Shown in pieces: positions 49,996-62,800 of a DNA stretch of 64,000 nucleotides. The notes beneath the pieces were generated by a model that ran no database searches, was not told where the DNA came from, and was given only the letters and a program-made list of their open reading frames with translations. Origin of the DNA: Gymnorhina tibicen (Eukaryota > Chordata > Aves > Passeriformes > Artamidae); the NCBI GenBank assembly GCA_013399875.1, contig VXAZ01008017.1, positions 299,161-363,160 of the forward strand. Direction: 5' to 3'. Position 1 is the stretch's first letter. The number at the start of each line of letters is the position of its first letter. Position numbers and translations under genes: made by a program.

Positions 49996-49996
49996 N
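49996..49996. other. Single unresolved base (N)
   Basis: The sequence reads aagatnctaa. It is the only ambiguous base noticed and points to consensus uncertainty in the assembly. Confidence 0.98.
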
Positions 49997-50136
49997 CTAA
50001 TATATCCTGAGAATGAAGTAAGTGTTTACATGTTGCAATGGACTCAACAATCATTAAAAAGTCACGAAAAGCTTCAAAACTGAAAAAATTTCGATTTTCA
50101 ATCTGAGAGCATTTAATCCACCCAATCCCTGTAATG

Positions 50137-50268
50137 CCTGTCATCTTATTAAACCTCTACTGTCAACTGCTGTGACTTCCACTCTTTGCAGAAGTACTGA
50201 AGGATCTCTTATGTCTTTCCAGGCATCAGTGTAAAAGTGGAGCAAACTTTTCACTGCATCATAAAAAC
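50137..50268 (+). repeat. Diverged direct repeat, copy 1
   Basis: ctactgtcaactgctgtg, aaggatctcttatgtctttc and agtggagcaaactttt align with a second copy about 1.7 kb to the right at roughly 80% identity by eye. The repeat family is not recognised. Confidence 0.8.
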
Positions 50269-51837
50269 CATTAATTTATGCCCCCAAAAAAGTAATTTTA
50301 AAAAAAAGTAAAAACGTAATCTAAAAAAAAAAAAAAATTGTCTTTTCTGTCTATCTGGCAGAAAGAAGAAGTGTCATATGAATTTAAAGGAGAAGGAGGG
50401 AAAAAGTAAAGAAAAACCCCAAACAACTAGATCTGTTGCCTTGTCAAGTTCTTCCCACCCACAACTGGTTATGGAGGTTTTAAGGGTAACAAAGTAAAAT
50501 CTTCTGGGTAGAATTTGTGATAGTACTGTTGTTGTACTTGTGAAAACTGGAAAATGCTGTTCTTGCTAATTAGTGCTAGGATGAACAATTTCAGAGTGAA
50601 CAGCTGAAAAAAGCAGATCAGGAGCTGTATAGCCTGGGATACCTAAAAAGAAAAGCCAAACAACAAAAAACCAAAACAAAATTTAAAAAAAAATCCTGCT
50701 CATGTAGTCCAGTTTCAAGCCCTGATTAGTCTATCTCATTTCTTTTTTATTGTGCCTCAAAAATAATAAGATGGAAATCAGAAGTAGTACACAAATTGAT
50801 GAAATTCACAAATAAAGCAAAAGGGGAAAAAAATCTCATCTTTGTCCTGATTTGTAATACCATCAGGCTAGCACAAATGCTCCAGAGAAAGCAGCAAGCA
50901 AAAACCAACACAAAACTGGCATTTAGACTGTTCATCTACTCTAAGTCATGTCAGCTGCTCACACCACCTTTATTTACCTAGCTTTAACAACACGCATTTG
51001 TTTCAGCACCCTGCCAGAACTTTTAGTCTCTCAGCAACTAATCTGAGTATAATGCTAAGATTCTGATACTGTTTGATTTCTACAGTTTCCTTCCCCCACA
51101 TCCTCCCCCCAGTTTCAGGAATATGGCACAGCACTTGGATGTCTCTTAAAAATGTTGTAATAGGAGTAGTATTTTTTCCTTAGTTTGCTGGCTGGATTTG
51201 AAAAGTAACTTATTCATAGTATACAAAACATATGTTCATATTATAATGCTTTGATTTACTGCAAGAAAACTCAGATCATCTGTCTTCATCCTCTAGATTT
51301 CAGAAGGGAAAAAATTGAAAATGTAGAACTTCAGAAAATACCACCTCCCTCAAAGTTTACAAGTACTCAGAATACATTTGATTACCCAGAGGATTTGACA
51401 ACCTACAAGAGTCCCTTCCTCTTCCATTTAAAGTGGTCCTCCCTGTGCATTAACTTGTTCTTCAAGGTGAAACACTACCACTGTAATATCCAGGGTCACA
51501 GAAACAGCCACAACAACATCACAAACTAAAGCTACAAATAATATCCTTAATTTCAAAAATAATCTGCTGTGATTCTTTCAGATGGAAACTTTCTTACAAC
51601 AATGCAAACAAAATTGAAAATTCATTGAAGGAACCAAAGTGTAGAAGTCCTTGGAAACACAGCAGACTGTGCTCCTTCAACAAAGCACATCGATTTTCAT
51701 TTGTAACTTCTATATTGTGTGTACTCTGCGTGTCACAGTAAATTGCAAGGAAGAGGTGGGTTGGGTTTTGCCAAACCAATTTTGGCAATTTCCAAATTCA
51801 GAGCTTCATTCCAAGGGCCTTATAACTATCTCACTCC

Positions 51838-51972
51838 TCTACTTCCTATTAGCCTACTTAACCTTTACTGTCAACTACTGTGTCTTCTGCTCTCCCCAGA
51901 AGCACCTAAGGATCTCTTACGTCTTTCCAAACACCATCTGCAAAAGCAGAGCAAACTTTCTACTGCGTACTA
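51838..51972 (+). repeat. Diverged direct repeat, copy 2
   Basis: tttactgtcaactactgtg, aaggatctcttacgtctttc and agcagagcaaactttc align with the copy at 50137-50268. The order and spacing of the matching blocks are the same. Confidence 0.8.
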
Positions 51973-54900
51973 GATGGTGTTGATGTATTAATAACTAAGG
52001 GACTTTTCCGAATCAGTGAGCACAGATCAGCAATCAGAAAGAACAAACATTTGATCTCTGACATAATTGACGTCACATTGTGTATCTTGCAGAAACTGTT
52101 AACAGGCCCTCCTTTTACAAAGTGAAATGGCCCCATTAACATCTCATTATTTTCTAACAGTCTGAAAGCATACGCAGTAGAAAGGCATATTTGTACATAG
52201 CCAAAGAAGACTTCTCAATTGCTACTTACATTTTCACAATTCTGATTTCATGTGCCAATAACAGCGGTTTTTAGAAGACTAGCAATCTTTCTATAAAGCC
52301 ATCTGGAATCACAAGTTAATACAAATTGTCAAGATGGGGTTTTCTTTGAAACAACTGAAAGAAGGAAACATCTGCGTGCTATACACAACTGTATGCAATA
52401 GAAGTTAGGGAAGTACCACAGTGAAGGGCACAGGTAGAAGACTTGGCAGAGCCCAGAGTCAGAGTTCTGCTCCTTTACTTTTGGCAGCTTTGATATGGCA
52501 ATGGACTATTGTTACTAACACATACCAGACATTGCACTTTGAGATAAAACCACCGCATAATGCATGCTGACCAATAAAATACTGCAGCATGCTGAGACAA
52601 ATGGTTGATAAGGAAGGCAAAAGGCACAAGGAGGGGGAAAATTCTTCTATATTTATCTTTGAGGGTACATGCAAAATAGAGTGACAGGGATCATATAACA
52701 CTGTGGCCATGATTTTTTGAAAGGAAAACAAAGTAAGCTGCTTCACTTATGTAAGCAGCAGGTAAGATCCACAGGGAATGAAATCTCATGTATGGCAAAA
52801 AGGGGATCAGTGAAAGCGTCAAGTGTCTAAATGAATGACACAAACAGAGATGCAAACAATCCCACTTTGCTGGATGGGGAAATATATAAAAGAGGAATTT
52901 GGTCAGACCAAAAGCTTTAGTAATCTGAAACTGGAGAAATAGTCATTTGAGAAAAGAAAAATAGGTCAAATGAACCTTGGAGAAGACTAAGCGTAAAAAG
53001 AATAGACTGAACACCAAAGATAAAAAGCAGAAAAGCACAGGACAAGTTACTTTGATAAGAAATGTGTTTGTAACAACAAGAACTTCACAATAGCTGTAGT
53101 GCTCTATTTTGAAACCTTTATCTTTTTACTCATCCACATTTTTCCACCTCAACAGGAAGTCAACCACACTCAAAACTGCTATGCAAACATAACTTTACAA
53201 CAGAGGCAATAATAAAATATGGTAATAGGACTTCTTTGCTTTAAAAAAGATTGAGATTTTTGGGTGGACAACAGACAAAAGATGTGGTTAAAATAATTTG
53301 CATGCACTAAAACAGATGGCATAATTTGCTCATCAGTTCTATATAGGTAACTCATAAATGAAACACTACTGGGAATTATTTAGGCCACTTGCATATTAAC
53401 ATGTAAAGATTCACAACAAAGTTTGAAGAAGGATATGTCATGGAAACACTGAATTAAATGCATGAGTGGTTATGATGATCTTCAAGTTCTCTATGCTTTC
53501 TTACCCCAGGTCCTGTGAGTATAACTTTTGTACATATGGCTTTTATTGAATGCTAGCTAAATTAAGCTGTTAACAGTCAGATTAGCTAAGAAATTCAAGT
53601 ACTTTAAAATCCCATTTTTGTCTCCACTTGAGGGCCATTCCATACAGCTGCAAACAGACAGTTGAAGAGTGGAAGAGATTACCTTGGAGGATGTGACAGG
53701 TAATATTTGAGATTCTTTTGATAGATTAGGCAACTGTTTGAAAAGTAGTTGGTACTGTCTGGAAGGAGGGGAAAGATCTGGTTACTGGCATGACTCCTCC
53801 TGGTTTCCATTGTATCACTATGTACCACTCAGACTGGATATCTGCAACAATTTCAGCCAGTCCGGGCTGGTGCTGCTGTGGTCCTGCCTTCCAAGCATGC
53901 ATTCGCTACCATCGTTATTATGCACCAGTGCTACTCCTGCCCCATGAAAACTCACCTAGACTAACTAACGACTAACAAAAAAGTAACCTACCAAAGAATA
54001 CTAGCCATAATGGAACTCCTTACAACAGCTTTGATATGGCCACCCCTAAGATCAAAAAGAAACTTGGGAGGGAATGAGGAAGGTAACGAAAATGGTTAGC
54101 CCCTTGGACCACGATGCCTCGGCTGTGTCAATCACTCACGTACTTTTGCATAACCTCAGAGTCACCAGTCCACTAGTGATAACAACAGGAAACAGGACTG
54201 AGAGACAGATGGAAAGAAGCATTAGCAGCAGTGCCCAGTGGGCAACAGGACCTGAACTGAGCTCAGCATTAGCTTGAAGGAAATACAAATGCATGGCTAA
54301 GGTTAGGTTCCCAAATGTATATTTATACAGCAACTTGTTTTTCAGGTGCCAGCTTCTGTGAAAAATAAGGTCACTTAAGAATTGGTATAGAAGAATGATG
54401 TAAGCACCAAATTCAAAAGTTGTGCATAAATTCAAGATGAGGCATACTCTAAGTTACTCTACTGAATAATAAAATCTATTACAGCCAATTAACCTCCTCC
54501 CACACTATTTTTCTCCAAGGAAGCTAAAACTGCAATTAGTAGAAGTTTTCCTTCAACCCCTACAACTTAATTTTGGTTAGCATTTAATAGAAAGCTCACT
54601 TTACTCTTGAAAAGGATTTGAAAAATCTGTCTTGTACCAGGCTAAGCAGAGAACAAATCCTACCTCACCAAAATTCCTTTAATTAAATTAAGAGGTCTCA
54701 GTTTCCTATAGAGCAGAATTTCCTCAGATACCTTTAGAAATCACTCACAAAGCTATGGAAAAAGAAACTTTTTAAACTACAGAGAAAGCTTCAAGGAGAA
54801 AAAAGAATAACTTCAGAAGCTGCATAGGACAAAAAACTCAGAAAGCATGATTAATACAATAACATGAAATTCTGAAACCAATTCAGTAAAGAACTGCTTA

Positions 54901-57316
54901 GCATGTAAGGAAATAGTGCTATTTGTCAGAGCTCCTGTCATCAAACCAGGACAGATATTTTACAGTCACTGGAGTAGAACTGCAATATGGGAACCTAGAG
55001 ACCTGTCAGAATTTTTATGAAGTTATTCCATTCTCTGACTGGAATGGGACTGCTTAAATGTAAAGGTTACTACTGCCCATGTAAGGAACCATATACTTCT
55101 GTTCTCCAAGCCAAGTCTCAGATGGACAGAGCAGAATGAGCAAGTGACTACTTTTTTTCCCCAACAGTATGCTTTGGCACACATCTGAATTATGAACATA
55201 TTTGCACTGTACTATGCAAATCCAAAACACATAAGCACACATGTCTACCCTACTGACATCAAGCAACATGAGGTGTGTCTTGGTAAGAATCATGTACAAC
55301 TGTTTTATGGTATGCACACCTAGTCACAGAATTTTTAAATGGCAATACAAATGTTTTCAATAAACCTTTTTAAGTAGTTATTTCCAGCCAAATGACATAA
55401 GCAAATTGTTTTCTAACAGTCTTTCACTTGCCAAACCAAATTGAAAAACCTGTCCCTGAACAGCTCTGGCAGCAAGAAAGTAAAATGAAGTCATTACTAG
55501 ATGTTTTTGCCAGTTCTGAAACACTCTATTATTCTTCAAACGTTGTTTATACGCCACATATAGTTGCACCACTATGAACACTTCTGTATTAAAAAATGCA
55601 AGTTAATAAACAGTACAGAAGCTCCACCACAGTCTTCCTCCCCAGGAACTTGTTTGTAAATGACTAGCTGGATTTCTTTAAATAACCTAGCTGGAAATAT
55701 TATGGGAAAATTCAAAATCTTAAGCTACCACTTTATGAATACATCTGCACATAAATTAGCCTTTTCAGTTTAAAAGTGCCCATGTACACGAGAATAGAAC
55801 TTAAAAACAAAAAGAAGACAGTTTACCACCAGCAACAAGAGTAAGCAGTGGGTGATCACTTTGTAGAAGAGCTATACATAGCCTGACACCAGAACCTGTG
55901 AGCTCTTACAAGGAAAATGAGTGTGAGCTTTCCCACAAATTAAAAGGTCTCTGAATTCTTAAGAGGTTTGAATAAGAATCTCCTTCGTTCACACAAAAGC
56001 CCTTTGAAACAATATCTCCACCTCTTAATGCATCTCAGTATCTGGGTTGGAAGCATCATTATAAGTAGGTTAGAAAAGGCATCCAGTATTATCTGCAAGT
56101 CAGTTAACAGCCCACACCTTAGTTTTCAAAAGGTAAAAATACAGCTTTCAGCATTTAGAAAGAAAAAGCCCACACCACTAATCACAGTTTTTGCTCAATG
56201 CATTAACTAGAAAAAGAACAAGATTCTGACAAGATGAAACATGGCTATGAATATTATAAAGATTCCATAGACTGAAGTGAAAGAACCCCAACAATTCAGT
56301 CAATGCGTTCTCCCGGGAACAGTGTTCTTACAATTTAAGGTGTACAGTGCAATAGCCTGCTTTGTGATATTACTTACCTGGTATTAATCAGCTGGAAATC
56401 TGACTAAATAAATTCAATACCTTTTTTGGCCTACAATTTTACTGGCTACTGGATGGGGGTTTTTTAGTCTGAGATGACAAAGATCACTGTATGTTCAACA
56501 GCACATACTTTTAAATGTATTTACAGAAAATTGCCTTTCAAGAGTTGCTGTTAACAGTGTGTAGTCCCTGAACCTCTCTGTTTTCTATCTTGTTCCCAGC
56601 ATAAGCAGTGATTAGCTATGTAAGAGAAAAGCAATATTCATTAAAATTTCATTCTAGCTAGCTATGCTTTTACTTTATAGAAATAAACTGGTCTTCAGTT
56701 TTGCTTGCAATATGGCAGCATTATAAGAGCACTGAGCTGTAGCCCAGCACTAGTAACTAAGGACTGCCAAATAAAGGGCAAGAATACTGCGAGACAAGAG
56801 CCAGCCAGACAACCCTGCCTGTTTACCCTTCATCATCATTCTAGCAGCAAGGATGGCCACAGAACAGACAGATGCTCCCTTCATTGCAGGAGCAGGTGCA
56901 GCAGGTCATCACAAAAATGGTGACGGTGGTGTGAACAATTTTCTTGCAGAGCACTGTATTACTCAAATGCTTGTAAAAGGCAGCCATTAGCTTAAGAAGA
57001 CATTTAGTTTTAGATCAGCTAAAAACCTTTACTGAGGTTTACCAGCTCTGGCTGGTGTGTTTGTGTGTCTGTGTGCCAGTTAGTGTGTGTACATGGAAGA
57101 GTGACAGAGAGGAAGGCTAGACACTAAGATGCCTCACAATGCCAGACTGAAGGTCTAATCACATTAAAAAAGCTGCTGTTAACAAGCAGTGCCTAATACT
57201 GGTCTAGCATAAAAGCTGAAAAAAGCTGGATGTTATCCACATCTCCCTTCAAAGCAAATGGTTTTCAGTAAAAAGCACTGGTTTGGAGATACTGAGCTTG
57301 CAGTTTTGTTTGACAG

Positions 57317-57416
57317 GATGAGGGAGTTGCTAGGTGATGGCAAAGTGAGGCTACAGCAGAAAGAAGACACAGACTTAACACAGCAGCAGGTGGCAAATCC
57401 ATCTCCCGTCACAGGG
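57317..57416 (+). other. Exon-like segment of unknown nature
   Basis: A 100-bp segment lies between a good acceptor (cagttttgtttgacag) and a good donor (gtaagg). It is open in one frame, which starts MRELLGDGKVRLQQKEDT. I recognise no family, and it lies opposite to PIP5K1B. It could be a noncoding-RNA exon, a decayed repeat or chance. Confidence 0.2.
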
Positions 57417-59311
57417 GTAAGGCAGTAGTCAAGCAATGTTTTTTTGGTAGATGCTTCACTTGGGGGTTTCTCCAAATCATAGCAAAAATGATGTGGTTTT
57501 CTAATTAATCTAAGTAGAAAAATTAATTTTATAACTAATTCTCGATTCCTTCTTCTACCAAAAAATGTTGGTAGAAATTTGCCAATTTGGTAGGGTGCCC
57601 ATTTTGGTACACCTGTGTCTGAATAACCTCTTGCATCAATGGGCGCAGCAGGTCACAAACTTGGGTTTGGAGGGATCTCCTTCCATACCATGGAGTTAGA
57701 GGCAGCACAGGTACTCTGCATAACAAATACAGTTCCCAAGAACTGACATGTATCAGGGTGGGTGGACAGAAGAGGAACCTCCAGGGGCATTTCATACCTG
57801 CATGGCGTGCATCTCTGTGAGGGTGTGTACCTTTCTTTGCTCAGAAATCAGCCAAGGTTCCTGAAACTCTCTCTCTGTCTCGCATTTTGTTCATTTCCTT
57901 CGCACTGTTTATGTCCTGACAGCAAGAAGAAAACTAAATCTAGCTGAAAAGCATACTTTCTTTGACTTTGAAGACTTTTATGCATAAAACAGACAGGAAG
58001 AGTGCAAGTGAACACAGTGAGCAGTTTGGGATGGGAAACAAAATAAAAATAAATAGAAAAACAGGCAAGAAGGGAAGGGAGAGACTCAAAAAGAGATTGT
58101 GCACAATTGAACTGGGAAGAAAGGAGGAATGGGAAGCAGTAGTGGATGAAGAGCAAGGGAACCAAAGTAGAAGAAAAGTACATGTTAACAGGAAACACAT
58201 AGGAAATTATTTCTGCTTTGGTCTGCTAGAAACAGGACTTTGGTGCCATTAAATTTGAATGGTCAAAAGGATACTCAGGGGAAGGTAAAAAATACATTTA
58301 AAAAGTCAATAAAGAGCTGATAGTTATATTATAAGGAAGAAAGCAAAGAAAACAAACTTTTTTCCTTTGTTTAATTAAGAAAAAAAACCCAAACACAAGG
58401 AAAAAAACCCAAGCATATTTTAATGCATCTCTGTGAGGAATACATCAAGTACAGCAATATTTGCAGAGGGATCAATCTAAACTATTAACTGTATGCATAG
58501 CTTTGGCTAAAGCAAAAGCAACAATACATCTTGAAAAATTCAGCAAGATATTAAACACTGCTTCTACTACAGTACATGCTGTCAATATTGGGAAACATCC
58601 TCCTGCAAGGTTATTTCAAATATTTTGATCTTTAGTAGAGATGCTGGTAAAGCATATTTTAAAACCCTGTCAGGCAACTAAGACTGAACTACTGTTCACA
58701 TTTGTGATGACCCTCCAAATGGTGTTCTTCCATGCAAAACAGACACATCTGGAAGTTTAGGTGCACATAGCAAAACGTTACATTTGCATATTCTCTGTTT
58801 GGATAATTTGATGGTTGCAAAAGGAGCCTCTGAACTAAGGGAAGCAGTCAAAGGAGCAAGATGTTAACCTCCACTTTGCAGAAGTTCTGTGTTACACTGT
58901 TCTTGCAAATTGGACAAAGGCACATGTTTCAATTTCTTTCTTCCCTCTGTTACCAGGGTCCAAAATTAGCCTCACGGGGATGAGAAGCCCAATCACAATA
59001 AAGCAGGTTTGAATTAGTGAAGTTACCTCTGCAATACCTTTTTTCATTTTTATAACAGAGAGCCTTTACCATGGGCACCTAGTCTTCATGCATCCTTTCT
59101 TCTCCTCTGCCATTTTACCATGCAAAAGAGATCACAGATTAAAGAGACCAGCAAATGCAAAGGTTGTATGCATAGATTTTTTCTTCCAAGTCACGTACAA
59201 GCTTAACTATAGGCCCTGAGATATAAACACAGGTTATCACTACTGTGATTTACATCTCATGGCCACAATTCCAGCAAAGAGCATTCATGTGTGAATTTTA
59301 GTATAGCAGTT

Positions 59312-59812
59312 TACAGAACCACAGAATGGCTTGGATTGGAAGGGATCTTAAAGATCGTGTTGTTCCAACTCCACTGGCATGGCACCTTTCACTAGGCCAG
59401 GTTGCTCAGAGCCCCATCCAACTTGACCTTGAACATTTCCAGAGATGTTACATTCACAAGTTCTCTGGGCAACCAGAGTCCTGGGACAGTTCCAGTGTCT
59501 GGAACTCTGGGACAGTTCCAGTGTCCCAGCACCCACACGGTAAAGAATTTCCTCCTAATAGCTAACCTATCTTCTCCCAGTTTAAAGCCATTAATTACCC
59601 TTTGCCCTTGTCACTACATGGCCTTGTCAAAAAGCCCCTTGCCAGCTTTCTTGTAGGCCTCCTTTAGGTACAGGAAGATGCAACAAAGTCTCCCTGGAGC
59701 CTTCTCTTCTCCAGGCTGAAAAACCCCAACTCTCTCAGCCTCTCTTCACAGGAGAGGTGCTCCAGATCTCTGATCATCTTTCTAGGTATCTTGCACTGGA
59801 TGTGTTCATAGC
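59312..59812 (-). mobile_element. CR1 LINE 3' fragment with ORF2 C-terminus, minus orientation
   Basis: agaaccacagaatggcttgg, attggaagggatcttaaaga, caacttgaccttgaacattt and tctctgggcaacc are the CR1 3'UTR complement. The minus strand then reads [20 protein letters not shown], the end of ORF2. An internal ~20-bp duplication (cagttccagtgtctgg / cagttccagtgtccc) has expanded it near 59488-59530. Confidence 0.9.
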
Positions 59813-62800
59813 AGTCTGGATAGGGAAATTGTTGTCCTCCCACTTCTGCACTGACAAAAGTCGTATTTGTATACAAACAAAACACTTCATGTGAAAGTAT
59901 TTCTATCACTGAAACAGCTTTGTATTCTCTCACTCTTATATTCTCCTACACTAGCATAGCTAATCTGTGTATGCTTTATTAAAGCAGAGAAGGAGTCCAC
60001 CTCTTGTGCTTTTGCACAGACCTCAGTCACATGCTGTCTGTTGCAAGGCCCAAACATGAAGCACCACACTCAACATGCAGTGCCTGAGGCCTCTCTTCCT
60101 TATCCCACAGAAGAGGGGACACCATACAGGGGCCTGATTTTTTCTTCACAGTACCTCATCCTGGACATGATGACGTAATTCCTAGCCACAAATATGTCAT
60201 TAATCAGATTTGTTCCTTTGTGAACTCAGAGTAATAGATAAAAAATTATTTTTTAACATTCTTTCCTCTTCAACATCTGGACTATCTTCATGATTTCAAA
60301 TTATCTGCAGTTCTGCTAGACATTTTCTAGCTTAATCTCCAAATTTCACCATTAACTATACTAATGCTTTCAGGATAACTTGAAACACACTTGTTTTTCC
60401 CACTTTGCAGCTTGTTGTTATATAATTCTTACCAGGAATATACATATTTAATAGTAAGGGAAAAAATACAGCATGATTTCCCCCCCACGCCAACACCCTG
60501 TGTCAAAAGAAATTTATTAATATTTTTGAACATGAAGACATTCCATAAATATATTCCAAGTAGGCTTTTTGCAGAACACACCATTTTATCAGTGCTAAAC
60601 TTGAGATACAAGTCCAAGAGCTGCCTTTGCAGCTCATTAAATCAATGCTATTTTGACAGTATGCTGCAGTATGTATGCTCCTCTATGAGAAGGCTTCACC
60701 ACTACCTTCTTGCACTCTAACTTTGTCACTGCACACTTCTCCCAGTATAGCTTCCTGCTATCACTTGGCACCATGCACCATTATTTCCACTGGCCTGTAA
60801 TATTTCCAAAAATGCAATGATAATGCCAAGACTAAGCGAATGACAAAAGGTCCACCTCCACTCCCCTGAGGGGTGTTTCTGGATAACATTTATAAAATAA
60901 CTAGGAACAACTTGGCTCAAAGAAATGGCTCAAAAATAAGAGAAGCAAGTTCCTTCTGAAGAAATGTGTTTTCTTTACTTCCTGCATTATTGTGACCTTA
61001 GTAAAATTGCTTTGACGCTTGGTTGCTTGCAGAATCTGGTCCTGGGGCTTTTTAATATTAAAAAAAAAAAAAGGTGGAAGTACTCGTGTCACAAATTGGA
61101 CAAAATCCCCACCTCTACTGCAGTAGCTACAGAAGTAACCTCACAGAATAGGAACAGCAAAACTGATCCTAAGGAAACAATAGCATGCCGCTTTGTTAGT
61201 AAATGCACATCTTAGTTTTGTTGCATTACTTATTAAGAACACAGTAAAGTAGTACAAATCCAGTGTCTTCTAGTCTGACAAAATTCAGCCCTCATTATTA
61301 TTTGTAAAAGCTACTTTTATTATATATTTACATATACTTAAATAAAAGTAGTATTTATTTCCATATATATGATGCCTCTCGTATCCCCATTTTAGAGCAT
61401 AAATAGTGAAAGGCTAAAGTACTTCACATCTCACACAGGAGCCAGGCTACACAGATCACTGTAAATGTCATCCCAAACATGTATATTATCCAAATATCAA
61501 GAGAATAAGGAAAACACAAAGATAAACACAAGATGTAGGAGAGGTAGGTTCACCACTCCAGGAAATTACCTTGCTAGATAAAATACAGGCAAGTGAGTTA
61601 TTGGTGCATCTTGATGCAGTGCAGAAAAGCCAGAGAAAGAAATGTGTGGTTCCACAACAGACTAGAAAATGGACGGTTTTTCATCCAACATCCTCAACCT
61701 GATACTCTCTCTCCCCTCTAAGGTTTTCCACTGCTGAAACTTTTCATTGTCAAATGACAGGCATGAGTTACCAGTTGTGCACAACCCTACAACAGGCACT
61801 TCGTCTCTGATGAATGGTGTTTAAGGAAACTCCCTGACATAGTTTTTAAAAAGTTTCACGTGAGATAGCTCTGGTTTTCTATTTTGTCTTGAAATAGTAG
61901 TTTTTGAAGATGCATATAGCACAGACTCAAAACAAAGTCCTGGAGTTAAGTCCTAAGTTAATAATGGATTTGAAAAAAGAGAAGGCCCCAGAGGCTGCAT
62001 CTGCAATATGCTGTAGCTCCAGACAGGACTACCTGTACCGTATTTTATGAGAGGCCAGCAATAAGCACAGAGAAGGTATATTTTAAAAACTTACAAAAGC
62101 AGCTCAGTTTCTTACAACCCTGTATGAAAACAGTGTATTTTGGAGTTTTAATTGCACTTATTACAATGGCTTCAGGACCAGAGCATGCTGCTTGAAACAC
62201 CATGTTGAACAAGAATCTTTGTTTTTCCTGATTTTGGTTGTCAGGATTAACCACGAGTGTTTGACAAGATCTGGAGTACAGCTTTGCCCTCCTTTCTTGA
62301 TAACTATGAAAATCTGAAAAGGGAGTACTTATTGGTTTCATGCCTGCACAGCAAAGCTCTGTTATGCTTCAACAGTGAAACTGGAAAGAGTATTTTTCAA
62401 TTTCAGTGTCTGAGTTGCACAGAAAGTACATTAGGAATTCTAACTTGCTTATGAGAAGCTTTCTTGAGTTACAGCTTCAAGGAGGCACTATGCACCTTAC
62501 CAAACATCTAGATTTCCTTCTAGCAGTGGGACAAGTAGCAAGAGACAGAATCATTCACGTAGTTGAAGCACAGACACTTACAGGCCAAGCAACACGTAAA
62601 GTTTATACATTCAATACTATAGAATCTACTGCTCCTCATTGCATGTTTTTAAGACCTTGATTAGCAAAAATTGCTGCCAATTACTGGCATTCGCAGGCCA
62701 TGTTTCTACACAAAAAGGAAAAAATTCTTGTCAATAGGATGTACAGGAGCTGCAGTGCCAACCATGTTTCATGGGCCACATCTAAATCAATCCAATTCTG

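Larger units (their letters stand above)
46604..59310. other. Long AT-rich stretch, probably PIP5K1B 5' intron; no recognised gene
   Basis: It contains poly-A tracts (46895-46919, 50323-50337), an (ATAAA)n run (47921-47938), an ambiguous base at 49996 and a diverged repeat pair (50137-50268 and 51838-51972). Blocks of unknown nature occur at about 53620-54200 and 57230-57800. No confident exon was found. Confidence 0.5.

Noticed and set aside
57848..58200. Minus-strand 116-codon hydrophobic frame
   Set aside because: Leu/Ser/Phe-rich translation of purine-rich sequence; no splice signals or family match.
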